Below, in pieces: positions 21,026 to 33,275 of a stretch of 64,000 nt of DNA (positions are counted from its first letter, which is position 1; each line of letters starts with the position of its first letter). The notes beneath the pieces are model-generated. The model was not told where the DNA came from. It made no database searches and worked only from the letters and a program-made list of their open reading frames with translations. This stretch comes from Iris pallida (taxonomy: Eukaryota > Streptophyta > Magnoliopsida > Asparagales > Iridaceae). The position numbers and the translations under genes were made by a program. The stretch covers positions 2,162,240 through 2,226,239 of the forward strand of contig JANAVB010009599.1 of assembly GCA_029216955.1 (NCBI GenBank), in the 5' to 3' direction.

Positions 21026-21541
21026 GTCATGGGTACCCACTGAAATCGACTAAGGCTAATAACTAGAATAATTCAGTAGTCATGAGAGATTTCTCCAGTT
21101 ACAGGCGATCCCGTTATCCCGGCCACAATAGTTTGGACTTATAGCCTGCCGTCGAGTAGGGCACATTTCTAGCCCACTGTCATGTGGGGCACTTCATGAA
21201 ACAATTTCTACGCACACTGTCATGTGTTGCACACCAGGCTACCTAATAATTATTGATAACTGCTTAATGAATCCAAGTCGCCTGGATAACCTGGATTAGC
21301 TGCAGGGCTTGTGGCTGGAGGAACATCTTATTGCATATTGCTAATAACTAGGCCTGTGATAACCCTAGTTAGTTAAAGTATCAAGCCGTACTTATTGCTT
21401 GGCCGTGAGTATTGGATGGAATCTAATCAGTCTAGTCTTGTCTTGATCCTGTACAAATTGTCACTTGACCTGATTTCTTATATTTATCATGCCGATAAAT
21501 GGTGGGAGAAACCAAGTTCTGTTCAGCCGAAGGGTTACAAC
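21026..21541 (+). mobile_element. Element A 3' LTR, piece 2 of 3
   Basis: Continuation of the LTR split by element C on the left and D on the right. It aligns with the reverse complement of about 52555-53000 in the solo LTR. Confidence 0.9.
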
Positions 21542-22068
21542 TGTAACACCCAGTTTTTCCAGATGAGGGTATTTTTGAAATTTTGTAATTATAATTATTA
21601 TTCATTGATATTTATTTCACATTATAATTTTTGGTAATTTTTAATTATTTTTAAACTATTTAAAACTATTTTTTAGTCATAACTTGTGATTTTGGTGTGC
21701 AGCTAGTGAAACCGTAGAGACTGCATGACCTATAGCCTAACAATGTCATTAGGATGATTTAATTATCATTTTTAGCCTAGGGGTATTTTGGTCATTTTGA
21801 CTTATTTGATTTATTTGGTGATTTGTTGAATTGGTAAATTTTTGGTTGACTTGACTTGTTGAGACCTAGTGAGCTAGCCTAGAAGCTAATCCTAGCCATG
21901 GTGATCCTAGTCTAACTTAGGTTAACCTATATTTAGTCATTAGAAACTAATTTTAGAATGAGGGGATTTAGTTTAGTGCATTTAAGTCATGGTTTATGAT
22001 TTCATGAAATGACTTATACCTTAATGAATTATTTGATCAAGACATGGCCCATGGCCCATAACTAGAAG

Positions 22069-22092
22069 CCCTAACCCTAACCAAACCCTAAA
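22069..22092 (+). promoter_or_regulatory. Telobox-like cluster upstream of the LTR TATA
   Basis: Three ACCCTAA words (CCCTAACCCTAACC and AAACCCTAAA) about 30-50 bp upstream of the TATA box. Teloboxes are known plant promoter elements bound by TRB-type Myb factors. Duplicated in the 3' LTR near 28808-28831. Confidence 0.5.
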
Positions 22093-22117
22093 TGACCAGC
22101 CATAGGGATCCCCACCC

Positions 22118-22125
22118 TATATAAA
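22118..22125 (+). promoter_or_regulatory. TATA box of element D 5' LTR
   Basis: TATATAAA, 577 bp into the LTR, duplicated at 28857-28864 in the 3' LTR. Confidence 0.65.
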
Positions 22126-22489
22126 CACTTATTCTCTAGGGCTTGCCTCCTTCTTTTATTCATTTCAACATTGGAAAAAGAAAGGTATTGTCCCTCTTCC
22201 AAAAATCTCCATAAATCCATTTTAAGTCCTTTTTAATCCTAGTTTCTTGCATTAGAACCTAACACTCTCCTATTTCCTGATTTTGGAGTTTAACCACAGC
22301 TTTGGGTCAATTTGGAGGTTTTGACACCAAGAGGAAGAATCTCCCATTTGAGGCTTTTCCAAGCTTTTTGCACACATAGGTAAAACCCCTTAAATTGATT
22401 CAAATTTCAGTTTTCTTTGCATGTAGGGCTAGATCTAGGAGTTCCCTAGGTGTTCCCGAAATTTGGGTGGTTTTCGTGTTCGTTTGGTG

Positions 22490-23135
22490 TCCGTATCGGA
22501 CACGTGTCGTAGTGTTGCCTAGGTGTTTTATGAAATGCCTAAGAGGGATTTTTCTTCTGTTTTTCCAAATCTTTTTGAATGAATTCCTAGATCTATATGT
22601 GCACTTCACGTTCGTGTCCTACTGAGCACATTTCTGGACACGTTCGTGTCCATTTTTGAATACACACGCGTGTACGACACAGCGCACAGGCACCGTGCGG
22701 CAGTCCTGCTGCTCGACCTTGATTGCGGACACGACACGTAATGTTTTGACACCAAATTTTGTGGACACTTCCCCCTAGTGACTGACACGACACTTGTAAA
22801 ATTTCATGCGACCTTGATATGTGTGCACGAAGAAAACGCACGCGCACTGATTTTTCATACACTGTGTACACAGGAAATTGTTCACAGATATGCACTGTTT
22901 TCTTTGGACACGACTCACGTGGACACAAAACAGACACGTGTACACGAACACCTAGACCTACTCTAACTCTAGACACGTACACGACACTTGTGGGTTCGTG
23001 TATCGTGTCCTACAGGGCTCGACACACGTGCACGAGCCCTTCCTTCACTGCACTGTGCCTACACTTCACACTGTTCAAACACGTGTTTGGACACGTTTTG
23101 TGTCACTGTTTGACACAGGAAGGACACGACTAGAC
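22490..23135. repeat. GACACG / CGTGTC motif array in the D LTR
   Basis: More than 20 copies of GACACG or its complement, often in palindromes such as ACACGTGT, over about 650 bp just downstream of the promoter. Conserved in the 3' LTR at about 29230-29875. Confidence 0.75.
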
Positions 23136-24764
23136 CTACCCCTGTGTTGGTATATATTTTTCCCTTGTTTTCGAATGAATTAATCAGGTTTTAAATGATT
23201 TTGGTTTGAACTATTTAACTGTCTGATACTTCAGTATTTCTCAACTTAAAATCCTATTTTTAATTTGAATTCCAACTGTTGTTTCAGTTAGCAACTATTT
23301 CCCACATAATTGTTTGATCATGAATGATTCAATTTTCATATTAGAATGGGTTTTATGATCTGAAATTGTTAACTTTCCGCCCACACATTGTTTCCAATGT
23401 TTTAACTAATTTTCTATCATTGTCTTTAAATCCTGTGAACACTGACACATGAACACTGTTACTGATTTCTAGAATTTCCTGTAATTTCAAACCCATTTCC
23501 ATGATTCAAATGCAAGAGGAGTTCATACACATGTGTTAGATGGTTTACATGTTGGGAACTGTAATGTGTTCATTGAATTCCTGAGTCTATGCACACACAA
23601 CCATATACTGTTCCTGAGAACAGTTTCTTTTACACACTAATTTGAACTGTCACTCCCACACACATGAAATCTGAGAATTCCCTTTACTGCTACCACATTC
23701 ATTTCACTCATCACACACTCGAGCACCTCCACTTCATTATTGACACATTGCACACTTTTTGAATAACTGAAGTTCTGCATAGGTTGAAGTTTGTGTGGCC
23801 AAGTCACTTGGCCTTAGGCCATGATTTAGTAGCAGTCCTCTATGGCCCATTATTCAGTCCTGGACTTTGATTGTTCAGTCCTCATTTACTTTAAGTTCAG
23901 TCCTAGGATGTAACTAGTGTTCTTCCCAGGGCAGAGGTTAGTGGTGTTGGTGTCGTGTTTAAATCAGAGGAGAGTATTCAGTCTTGACTATGTACAGATG
24001 GCCTTTGGACATGGGTTCAATTTAGTGCAAAGATTGTTAGTTAGTATCGGTCATGTGGACTGATTTGGGGTTAGTTAGTTGCATGTGGCATGTGCTATGG
24101 TGGATTGCATTGCCTGCTTGGCAAGCATGCAGCAGCAACAAGCCTTAGCAAGCAGCAGGCAATGCTTTGCCCTGCCTTAGCTTTGCAGAGCAGTAGCTAG
24201 CATTAGGAGCAGCACCTGCATTAGCAGTAGGGGCACCCTTGGCCTTGCATTGCAGTGGCAGTGGGCTACCACTTATTGGCAGTAAACCCCCCATGTTCCT
24301 GCAGGTAATGTACACATGTATGATACATGGTTGTGAGTATATGTGTTGAGGAATAAGTGATTGGATAGGTTATTAGAGAGTGAGTTGTCTGTGATGATTA
24401 AGTAGCATTAGGGAGAAAGGGTAAGGTGAGGGTGTTCATTTCCAAATGTTTTTCCTCTTGGCCATCCCATCACACATGTACCTACCATAAGCTTAGATAT
24501 CAGAATTTAGGACAGTTTGGAAAGGAAAGGGTGGGGTAACATGATGAGGCCTTGGTTGAGTGTGACAGCAGTAAGTGGTTTAGGTTGGGTGTCACTTAAG
24601 GTGTTTTGAGTGATTGGCTAGTGCATGAATACGTATATGTTGGGTTCACATATGATGTCATTACCTTATATGGGTATTTGAAGTTGAGGGCTAAGGATAA
24701 GTGATATAGTATTCTATATATGATGTGTAGTGTATATTAGATTGGGATATTATATGTGTATGCA

Positions 24765-24768
<4 letters not shown>

Positions 24769-24842
<74 letters not shown>
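24769..24842. repeat. (TA)n microsatellite in D 5' LTR
   Basis: About 36 TA units; the 3' LTR counterpart at 31508-31564 is shorter, explaining part of the length difference between LTRs. Confidence 0.95.
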
Positions 24843-24844
<2 letters not shown>

Positions 24845-25009
24845 CATGGTAGTTGAGTGTGGGTTGTGGTAGTTTATAGATAGAAAGGACTAGGGTTTGA
24901 GTCATTATTGTATATAGATATGTGGTACTTGATATATGAGTTAGATTATAGGATTAGTTAAATGTAGGATTATGGTTAATTTATGAGAATAGCTTATTAT
25001 AGAGTTTGA

Positions 25010-25150
25010 GTCTAGATGTGACAAATTGACCTAGTTAGACTAGAGTATTGACTTAGTTTGACCCAGAGTTGACCAAGTTTGACCTAGTTAGCCTAGATGG
25101 TTGACCATGTTTGACTTAGAGATGACTTGGACCTAGTTTGACCTAGAAAT
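25010..25150 (+). promoter_or_regulatory. Cluster of TTGAC(C/T) W-box words
   Basis: Eight TTGACC/TTGACT words in about 130 bp, the core bound by WRKY factors. Conserved in the 3' LTR (about 31745-31885), which has one extra copy. It lies about 2.9 kb downstream of the TATA box, so any role would be as an enhancer or coincidental. Confidence 0.45.
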
Positions 25151-26553
25151 CATGTAGATTGCATCATAAACTTCATTTACCTTATTTTAAACATATTATA
25201 ACCTGTACTGCTCTATTTAGGACATTGTGACTCTGGTGCAGGCATCTGATATTACACTACTCTTTTCAGAGTAGCAGGCGAGTACATTCTCTGATAGTTC
25301 TCTCATTTATTTGTCAATTACTGTACTTCAGTTCTAGTTAGCTGTATGTGATTCTCTGCTACAAACCGTATTTTTATTTCTGAATCCATGTATACGACAC
25401 ACATACTTACTCGTCTTACCTCTATTATTCGAATCACCATACGAATCACCATACGAATCACTATTCGAATCACCCTATTCGTATCTTCATATGTTGGTTG
25501 GACTTTTATTCGATTGATGTGTCGGACTTTGGATTCATTTGTATTAGATGGGCGGGGAAATACTTGATTAGACATGTGAACATTCCCACTATTCGAACCA
25601 CCCCCTATGAATATATTCGAACGATAGCCATTCCACACCCGGCCAGGTGTGTGATGTACCGAATTTATCCTTAGCCGTTTACATGTCTAACTAAGTATTT
25701 TAAAACACACTTGGAGAATTTATTCGAATCATTATTAGAACATCATGTGAATCACCTTATTCGTACCACCTTATTCGATTCACCTTATTAGAATAATGAT
25801 TAGAATTACATTCGACTCATCTTGTATTAGACTCACATTGGCATTACACTCGACTTATATTGTACCATCTGAACTCATTATGTTACTCTAGTTCAGCTAG
25901 ATTTTATTTTACAGTCTTCTTTGCTATGTTTCTCTTCTTGTTTAGTTACCTTACTTTTCTTGTACCTTAACTGCTCTCTACATCATTACTCATACAAACT
26001 GCCATATTCATCAATACAACTGTCTATAACTGCTTTATAGTTCTCTGTCATTTACTTGGGTTTGCTAGATGAGATTGTGCTCGTTCCTGTCCTGACTGGA
26101 CCTGTTGAAAATTTTACAGATGATTGCCCTGAGGATACATGCCCTACATTTTACTGAGGAGATGGCTTAGCTACCTATGGCCCCGACACTCAGGAGTGAT
26201 CGGGATTTAGTTTAGTAGACTTGCATTTATTTTCATTTAGAGCTTGTTGTATAGAATTGAGACTTGAGATATATTTGAGATTATTCAGATATTGTTATAT
26301 TTTTTAGTATTTATTTTTTATCTTCAAATTCTTAGTTACAATTCTGTGTTATCTTATCGTGCTTAGACTGTGATTGAGTTACACCATATCTTATACTTGT
26401 CCTCCGTTCGGGGTTGATCTTGACGAGTACATTATATACTGCATGAGTTGATGGTTAGTTAGAGACTTAGAACAACGTTCTACCGCCGACACTGCGGTGT
26501 AGGCTGGGCGCTGTTACGTACTCGTACCCTCACAGTGGGTGCGGGTCGTGACA

Positions 26554-26818
26554 CATTTTTAGTGGTGGCCCATGCAGGTCGAGAGTCGCATTAGTACGAT
26601 ATCACGGTAGTACGGCGACTTAGTTGTACTGCTGCGAGCCTTCGATAGGACTGAGAGATAGGCTTTACCGGAGAGGCACTCAATCACAATTAGGAAAATT
26701 CTGCTTTAAATCATGCCATCTACATATCGTACTGATTTGTCTTCTTTGAAATAACTGTCCTCCTTTGATATATCGATTCCTGCTCAGTATTGACTTCCTT
26801 GTTCGATCTGTCTTCAGG
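26554..26818 (+). other. Leader of element D
   Basis: 265 bp between LTR and gag ATG. A weak TGGTGGCCCATGC stands where a primer site is expected (about 26564), but it does not match the usual initiator-Met site TGGTATCAGAGC well, so the primer is unresolved. Confidence 0.5.
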
Positions 26819-27996
26819 ATGGTGGAGACACGATCACATCGCTCGGGTGCAGCAGTCGTTGTAGAGGGGACTGCCACCTCTCAACCAGATCAGCAGGGTC
26901 AGGTGGATGCAGCTCCTGCTACCTCTGCCCATCTTGAGACTTCAGCTGCAGTAGCAAGGGTATGCCTTCACCAGCTCGGGTGCAGGACCCAGTCATCCCA
27001 GAGATGCAGTTCCAGCAGCCGCCGCCTACAGGACATGTGGATGCGGCACAGATGTTCGCCTACTTCCAGCAGTTTACGGACCGGCAGCAGGCCCGACAGG
27101 ACCGAGGCATGGAGTTGGCCCTTGCGACGGTCGCAGCACGACCAGTGATCCAGCAGCCGAGGACACCGGGGATCGAACAGTTTCAGAAGATGAGCCCCAG
27201 AGACTTTTTGGGGACAGAGGGGATCCTATATGCCGATGAGTGGATCGAGCATATAGAGGAGATCTTTCGCCTGGCCAGGATACCAGCAGATCTTCAGATC
27301 GAGGCCGCAGCTAGCCGGATGCGAGATCTTGCTCGCACCTGGTATTAGTCTGACCCCAGGGTGGGGGTAGCTGGACAGACTTGGGAGGAGTTCAAGGGCT
27401 TCTTCAAGAAGAAGTTCTTCCCAGATTCAGTGCTTCGAGCCTTGGAGTCGCAGTTCGAGAGCTTGGTTCAGGGGAGCCTGTCAGTGGAGGAGTACGCTGG
27501 GGAGTTCGGCCGCCTCGGCAGATTTGTAGAGGGTTTGAGCGAGACGGCGAAGGCCCAGAGGTTCCGAAAGGGTCTGGTCAAGGAAGTCAAGTCCTTGACC
27601 AAGGACAACAGGGATGCCACTTTTGAGGAGATTTTGACGGGAGCCTTATTGGCTGAGGATGATCTTGAGCTTAGGCTCAAGAGGGGGCGAGACCCAGTTG
27701 GGGGTAGCAGCAGCGGAGGCCAGGCCAAGAGGCCTCATGTACAGATTCAGCAGATGCAGGCACCGGTAAGAGTACAGCAGGCACAGCATCAGCCTAGAGG
27801 GCAGGTCCGCAAGGAGCAGCCTTGTGCTTACTGCAAGAGGGCAGGGCACGTTTGGGAGACTTGTTATAAGAGGCAGAAGGTTTGTCTGTTCTGTGGATCC
27901 GCTGCTCATCAGGTCAGGGATTGCCCTACTGCACCCGTATATGACGGAGCACCGGGTCAGAGAGAGGGAGCTAGGCCACCTGTAGCTCAGCACTAG
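26819..27996 (+). pseudogene. Gag of element D (frameshift plus one TAG)
   Basis: Starts at ATG 26819 (MVETRSHRSG). A shift near 26950 changes frame, then one frame runs to TAG at 27994-27996, broken only by TAG at 27346-27348 between TWY and SDPRVGV, best read as CAG to TAG. The capsid domain carries FLGTEGILYADEWIEHIEEIFR and EEFKGFFKKKFFPDSV. Two intact CCHC knuckles follow: CAYCKRAGHVWETC and CLFCGSAAHQVRDC (about 27828-27925). Chromovirus-type Gag, packaging the element RNA. It is the only coding region in D; there is no room for pol before the 3' LTR. Confidence 0.88.
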
Positions 27997-28265
27997 AGGG
28001 GTGGAGCTTTCACGATGGCAGCCGAGGAGACTGACGTTGCAGGTGATGGATTAGCAGGTTTGACCTTCTTGTTCTTCCTCTCCACTTCCATGTGTGATTT
28101 CCCTTAGTACCTGCCAGGATATTGCTTGTGATTGCTAGATAGTGTAGCTACCCTGTTCGAGACTGTGGAATCACGACCAGTAGGATTGTATTGCTTCGAC
28201 CTTGATTGATTGGGGGTTTGACCTAGGAAGGGTGCGATCATCTTAATTTTAAGGACGAAATTTTT
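27997..28265 (+). other. 3' untranslated internal region of element D
   Basis: About 270 bp after gag, with no ORF; similar in layout to 956-1198 of element A. Confidence 0.6.
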
Positions 28266-28281
28266 ATAAGGTGGGTAGGAT
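28266..28281 (+). other. Polypurine tract of element D
   Basis: ATAAGGTGGGTAGGAT directly before the 3' LTR TG at 28282. Confidence 0.8.
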
Positions 28282-31200
28282 TGTAACACCCAGTTTTTCC
28301 AAATGAGGGTATTTTTGAAATTTTGTAATTATAATTATTATTCATTGATATTTATTTCATATTATGATTTTTGGTAATTTTTAATTATTTTTAAACTATT
28401 TAAAACTATTTTTAGTCATGACTTGTGATTTTGGTGTGCAGCTAGTGAAACCGTAGAGACTGCATGACCTAGAGCCTAACCATGTCATTAGGATGATTTA
28501 ATTATCATTTTTAGCCTAGGGGTATTTTGGTCATTTTGACTTATTTGATTTATTTGGTGATTTGTTGAATTGGTAAATTTTTGGTTGACTTGACTTGTTG
28601 AGACCTAGTGAGCTAGCCTAGAAGCTAACCCTAGCCATGGTGATCCTAGTCTAACTTAGGTTAACCTACATTTAGTCATTAGAAACTAATTTTAGAATGA
28701 GGGGATTTAGTTTAGTGCATTTAAGTCATGGTTTATGATTTCATGAAATGACTTATACCTTAATGAATTATTTGATCTAGACATGGCCCATGGCCCATAA
28801 CTAGAAGCCCCAACCCTAACCAAACCCTAAATGACCAGCCATAGGGATCCCCACCCTATATAAACACTTATTCTCTAGGGCTTGCCTCCTTCTTTTATTC
28901 ATTTCAACATTGGAAAAAGATAGGTATTGTCCCTCTTCCAAAAATCCCCATAAATCTATTTTAAGTCCTTTTTAATATCCTAGTTTCTTGCATTAGAACC
29001 TAACACTCTCCTATTTCCTGATTTTGGAGTTTAATCATAGCTTTGGGTCAATTTGGAGCTTTTGACACCAAGAGGAAGAATCCCCCATTTGAGGCTTTTC
29101 CAAGCTTTTTGCACACATAGGTAAAACCCCTTAAATTGATTCAAATTTCAGTTTTCTTTGCATATAGGGCTAGATCTAGGAGTCCCCTAGGTGTTCCCGA
29201 AATTTGGGTGGTTTTCGTGTTCGTTTGGTGTCCGTATCGGACACGTGTCGTAGTGTTGCCTAGGTGTTTGATGAAATGCCTAAGAGGGATTTTTCTCCTA
29301 TTTTTCCAAATCTTTTTGAATGAATTCCTAGATCTATATGTGCACTTCACGTTCGTGTCCTACTGAGCACATTTCTGGACACGTTCATGTCCATTTTTGA
29401 ACACACACGCGTGCACGACACAGCGCACAGGCACCGTACGGCTGTCCTGCTGCTCGACCTTGATTGCGGACACGACACGCAATGTTTTGACACCAAATTT
29501 TATGGACACTTCCCCCTAGTGACTGACACGACACTTGTAAAATTTTACGTGACCTTGATATGTGTGCACGAAGGAAACGCACGCGTACTGATTTTTCACA
29601 CACTGTGTACACAGGAAATTGTTCACTGATACGCTCTGTTTTCTTTGGACACGACTCACATGGACACAAGACAGACACGTATACACGAACACCTAGACCT
29701 ACTCTAACTCTAGACACGTGCACGACACTTGTGGGTTCGTGTGTCGTATCCTATAGGGCTCGACACACGTGCACGAGCCCCTCCTTCACTGCACTATGCC
29801 TACACTTCACACTGTTCAAACACGTGTTTGGACACGTTTTGTGTCACTGTTTGACACAGAAAGGACACGACTAGACCCACCCCTGTGTTGGTATATATTT
29901 TCCCCTTGTTTTCGAATGAATTAATCAGGTTTTATATGGTTTTGGTTTGAACTATTTAACTGTCTGATACTTCAGTATTTCCCAACTTAAAATCCTATTT
30001 TTAATTTGAATTCCAACTGTTGTTTCAGTTAGCAACTATTTCCCACATAATTGTTTGATCATGAATGATTCAATTTTCATATTAGAATGGGTTTTATGAT
30101 CTGAAATTGTTAACTTTCCTCCCACACATTTTTTCCAATGTTTTAACTAATTTCTTGTCATTGTCTTTAAATCCTGTGAACACTGACACATGAACACTGT
30201 TACTGATTTCTAGAATTTCCTGTAATTTCAAACCCATTTCCATGATTCAAATACAAGTGGAGTTCATACACATGTGTTAGATGGTTTACATGTTGGGAAC
30301 TGTAATGTGTTCATTGAATTCCTGAGTCTATGCACACACAACCATATACTATTCCTGAGAACAGTTTCTTTTACACACTAATTTGAACTGTCACTCCCAC
30401 ACACATAAAATCTGAGAATTCACTTTACTGCTACCACATTCATTTCACTCATCACACACTCGAGCACCTCCACTTCATTATTGACACATTGCACACTTTT
30501 TGAATAACTGAAGTTCTGCATAGGTTGAAGTTTGTGTGGCCAAGTCACTTGGCCTTAGGCCATGATTTAGTAGCAGTCCTCTATGGCCCATTATTCAGTC
30601 CTGGACTTTGATTGTTCAGTCCTCATTTACTTTAAGTTCAGTCCTAGGATGTAACTAGTGTTCTTCCCAGGGCAGAGGTTAGTGGTGTTGGTGTCATGTT
30701 TAAATCAGAGGAGAGTATTCAGTCTTGACTATGTATAGATGGCCTTTGGACGTGGGTTCAATTTAATACAAAGATTGTTAGTTAGTATCAGTCATGTGGA
30801 CTGATTTGGGGTTAGTTAGTTGCATGTGGCATGTGCTATGGTGGATTGCATTGCCTGCTTGGCAAGCAAGCAGCAGCAGCAAGCCTTAGCAAGCAGCAGG
30901 CAATGCTTTGCCCTGCCTTGGCTTTGCAGAGCAGTAGCTAGCATTAGGAGCAGCACCTGCATTAGCAGTAGGGGCACCCTTGGCCTTGCATTGCAGTGGC
31001 AGTGGGCTACCACTTATTGGCAGTAAACCCCCCATGTTCCTGCAGGTAATGTACACATGTATGATACATGGTTGAGAGTATATGTGTTGAGGAATAAGTG
31101 ATTGGATAGGTTATTAGAGAGTGAGTTGTCTGTGATGATTAAGTAGCATTAGGGAGAAAGGGTAAGGTGAGGGTGTTCTTTTCTAAATGTTTTTCCTCTT

Positions 31201-31505
31201 AGCCATCCCATCACACATGTACCTGCCATAAGCTTAGATATCAGAATTTAGGACAGTTTGGAAAGGAAATGGTGGGGTAACATGATGAGGCCTTGGTTGA
31301 GTGTGGCAGCAGTAAGTGGTTTAGGTTGGGTGTCACTTAAGGTGTTTTGAGTGATTGGCTAGTGCATGAATACGTATATGTTGGGTTCACATATGATGTC
31401 ATTACCTTATATGGGTATTTGAAGTTGAGGGCTAAGGATAAGTGATATGGTATCCTATATATGATGTGTAGTGTATATTAGATTGGGATATTATATGTGT
31501 ATGCA

Positions 31506-31565
<60 letters not shown>

Positions 31566-33270
31566 CATGGTAGTTGAGTGTGGGTTGTGGTAGTTTATAG
31601 ATAGAAAGGACTAGGGTTTGAGTCATTATTGTATATAGATATGTGGTACTTGATATATGAGTTAGATTATAGGATTAGTTAAATGTAGGATTATGGTTAA
31701 TTTATGAGAATAGCTTATTATAGAGTTTGAGTCTAGATGTGACAAATTGACCTAGTTAGACTAGAGTATTGACTTAGTTTGACCCAGAGTTGACCAAGTT
31801 TGACTTGTTTGACCTAGTTAGCCCAGATGGTTGACCATGTTTGACTTAGAGATGACTTGGACCTAGTTTGACCTAGAAATTATGTAGATTGCATCATAAA
31901 CTTCATTTACCTTATTTTAAACATATTATAACCTGTACTGCTCTATTTAGGACATTGTGACTCTGGTGCAGGCATCTGATATTACACTACTCTTTTCAGA
32001 GTAGCAGGCGAGTACATTCTCTGATAGTTCTCTCATTTATTTGTCAATTACTGTAGTTCAGTTCTAGTTAGCTATATGTGATTCTCTGCTACAAACACGT
32101 ATTTTTATTTCTGAATCAATGTATACGACACACATACTTACTCGTCTTACCTCTATTATTCGAATCACCATACGAATCACTATTCGAATCACCCTATTCG
32201 TATCTTCATATGTTGGTTGGACTTTTATTCGATTGATGTGTCGGACTTTGGATTCATTTGTATTAGATGGACAGGAAAAATACTTGATTAGACATGTGAA
32301 CATTCCCACTATTCGAACCACCCCCTGTGAATATATTCGAACGATAGCCATTCCACACCCGGCCAGGTGTGTGATGTGCCGGATTTATCCTTAGCCGTTT
32401 ACATGTCTAACTAAGTATTTTAAAACACACTTGGAGAATTTATTCGAATCATTATTAGAACATTATGTGAATCACCTTATTCGTACCACCTTGTTCGATT
32501 CACCTTATTAGAATAATGATTAGAATTACATTCGACTCATCTTGTATTAGACTCACATTGGGATTACACTCGACTTATATTGTACCATCTGAACTCATTA
32601 TGTTACTCTAGTTCAGCTAGATTTTATTTTACAGTCTTCTTTGCTATGTTTCTCTTCTTGTTTAGTTACCTTACTTTTCTTGTACCTTAACTGCTTTCTA
32701 TATCATTACTCATACAAACTGCCATATTCATCAATACAACTGTCTATAACTGCTTTATAGTTCTCTGTCATTTACTTGGGTTTGCTAGATGAGATTGTGC
32801 TCGTTCCTGTCCTGACTGGACCCGTTGAAAATTTTACAGATGATTGCCCTGAGGATACATGCCCTACATTTTACTGAGGAGATGGCTTAGCTACCTATGG
32901 CCCCGACACTCAGGTGTGATCGGGATTTAGTTTAGTAGACTTGCATTTATTTTCATTTAGAGCTTGTTGTATAGAATTGAGACTTGAGATGTATTTGAGA
33001 TTATTCAGATGTTATATTTTTTAGTATTTATTTTTTGTCTTCAAATTCTTTGTTACAATTCTGTGTTATCTTATCGTGCTTAGACTGTGATTGAGTTACA
33101 CCATATCTTATACTTGTCCTCCGTTCGGAGTTGATCTTGACGAGTACATTATATACTGCATGAGTTGATGGTTAGTTAGAGACTTAGAACAGCGTTCTAC
33201 CGCCGACACTGCGGCGTAGGCTGGGCGCTGTTACGTACTCGTACCCTCACAGTGGGTGCGGGTCGTGACA
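28282..33270 (+). repeat. Element D 3' LTR
   Basis: 4989 bp, same architecture as the 5' LTR: TATA at 28857-28864, GACACG array, (TA)n at 31508-31564, W-box cluster, TTCGAATCACC repeats (32155-32205, one unit fewer than the 5' copy). Ends GGGTCGTGACA followed by ACAAC. Confidence 0.95.
31508..31564. repeat. (TA)n microsatellite in D 3' LTR
   Basis: About 28 TA units at the position equivalent to 24769-24842. Confidence 0.95.
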
Positions 33271-33275
33271 ACAAC

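Larger units (their letters stand above)
21542..26553 (+). repeat. Element D 5' LTR
   Basis: TGTAACACCC...GGGTCGTGACA. In order: telobox-like ACCCTAA words (22069-22092), TATATAAA (22118-22125), a dense GACACG / CGTGTC region (about 22490-23135), (TA)n (24769-24842), a W-box cluster (25010-25150) and short TTCGAATCACC tandem repeats (25425-25490). Reading frames in the GACACG region are composition artefacts. Confidence 0.95.
21542..33270 (+). mobile_element. Element D: gag-only LTR retrotransposon with 5-kb LTRs
   Basis: 11,729 bp with a 5012-bp 5' LTR, a 1728-bp interior and a 4989-bp 3' LTR; about 85 percent of the element is LTR. TG...CA ends and the perfect duplication ACAAC (21537-21541 and 33271-33275). 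The interior codes only for Gag, so it must rely on enzymes of another element. This is the TR-GAG type of non-autonomous element, close to LARDs. Inserted in the element A LTR; the unoccupied site is in the solo LTR near 52490-52500. LTR divergence over the first 900 bp is about 2 percent by eye, older than element C. Confidence 0.93.

Noticed and set aside
21017..21541. Initially read as a separate small element between C and D
   Set aside because: It aligns with the middle of the solo LTR and is simply the second piece of the split element A LTR.
22395..23183. Several ORFs of 60-130 codons in the D LTR, repeated at 29136-29874
   Set aside because: They lie in non-coding LTR in both orientations, differ in frame between the two LTRs and derive from GACACG-rich sequence without stops.
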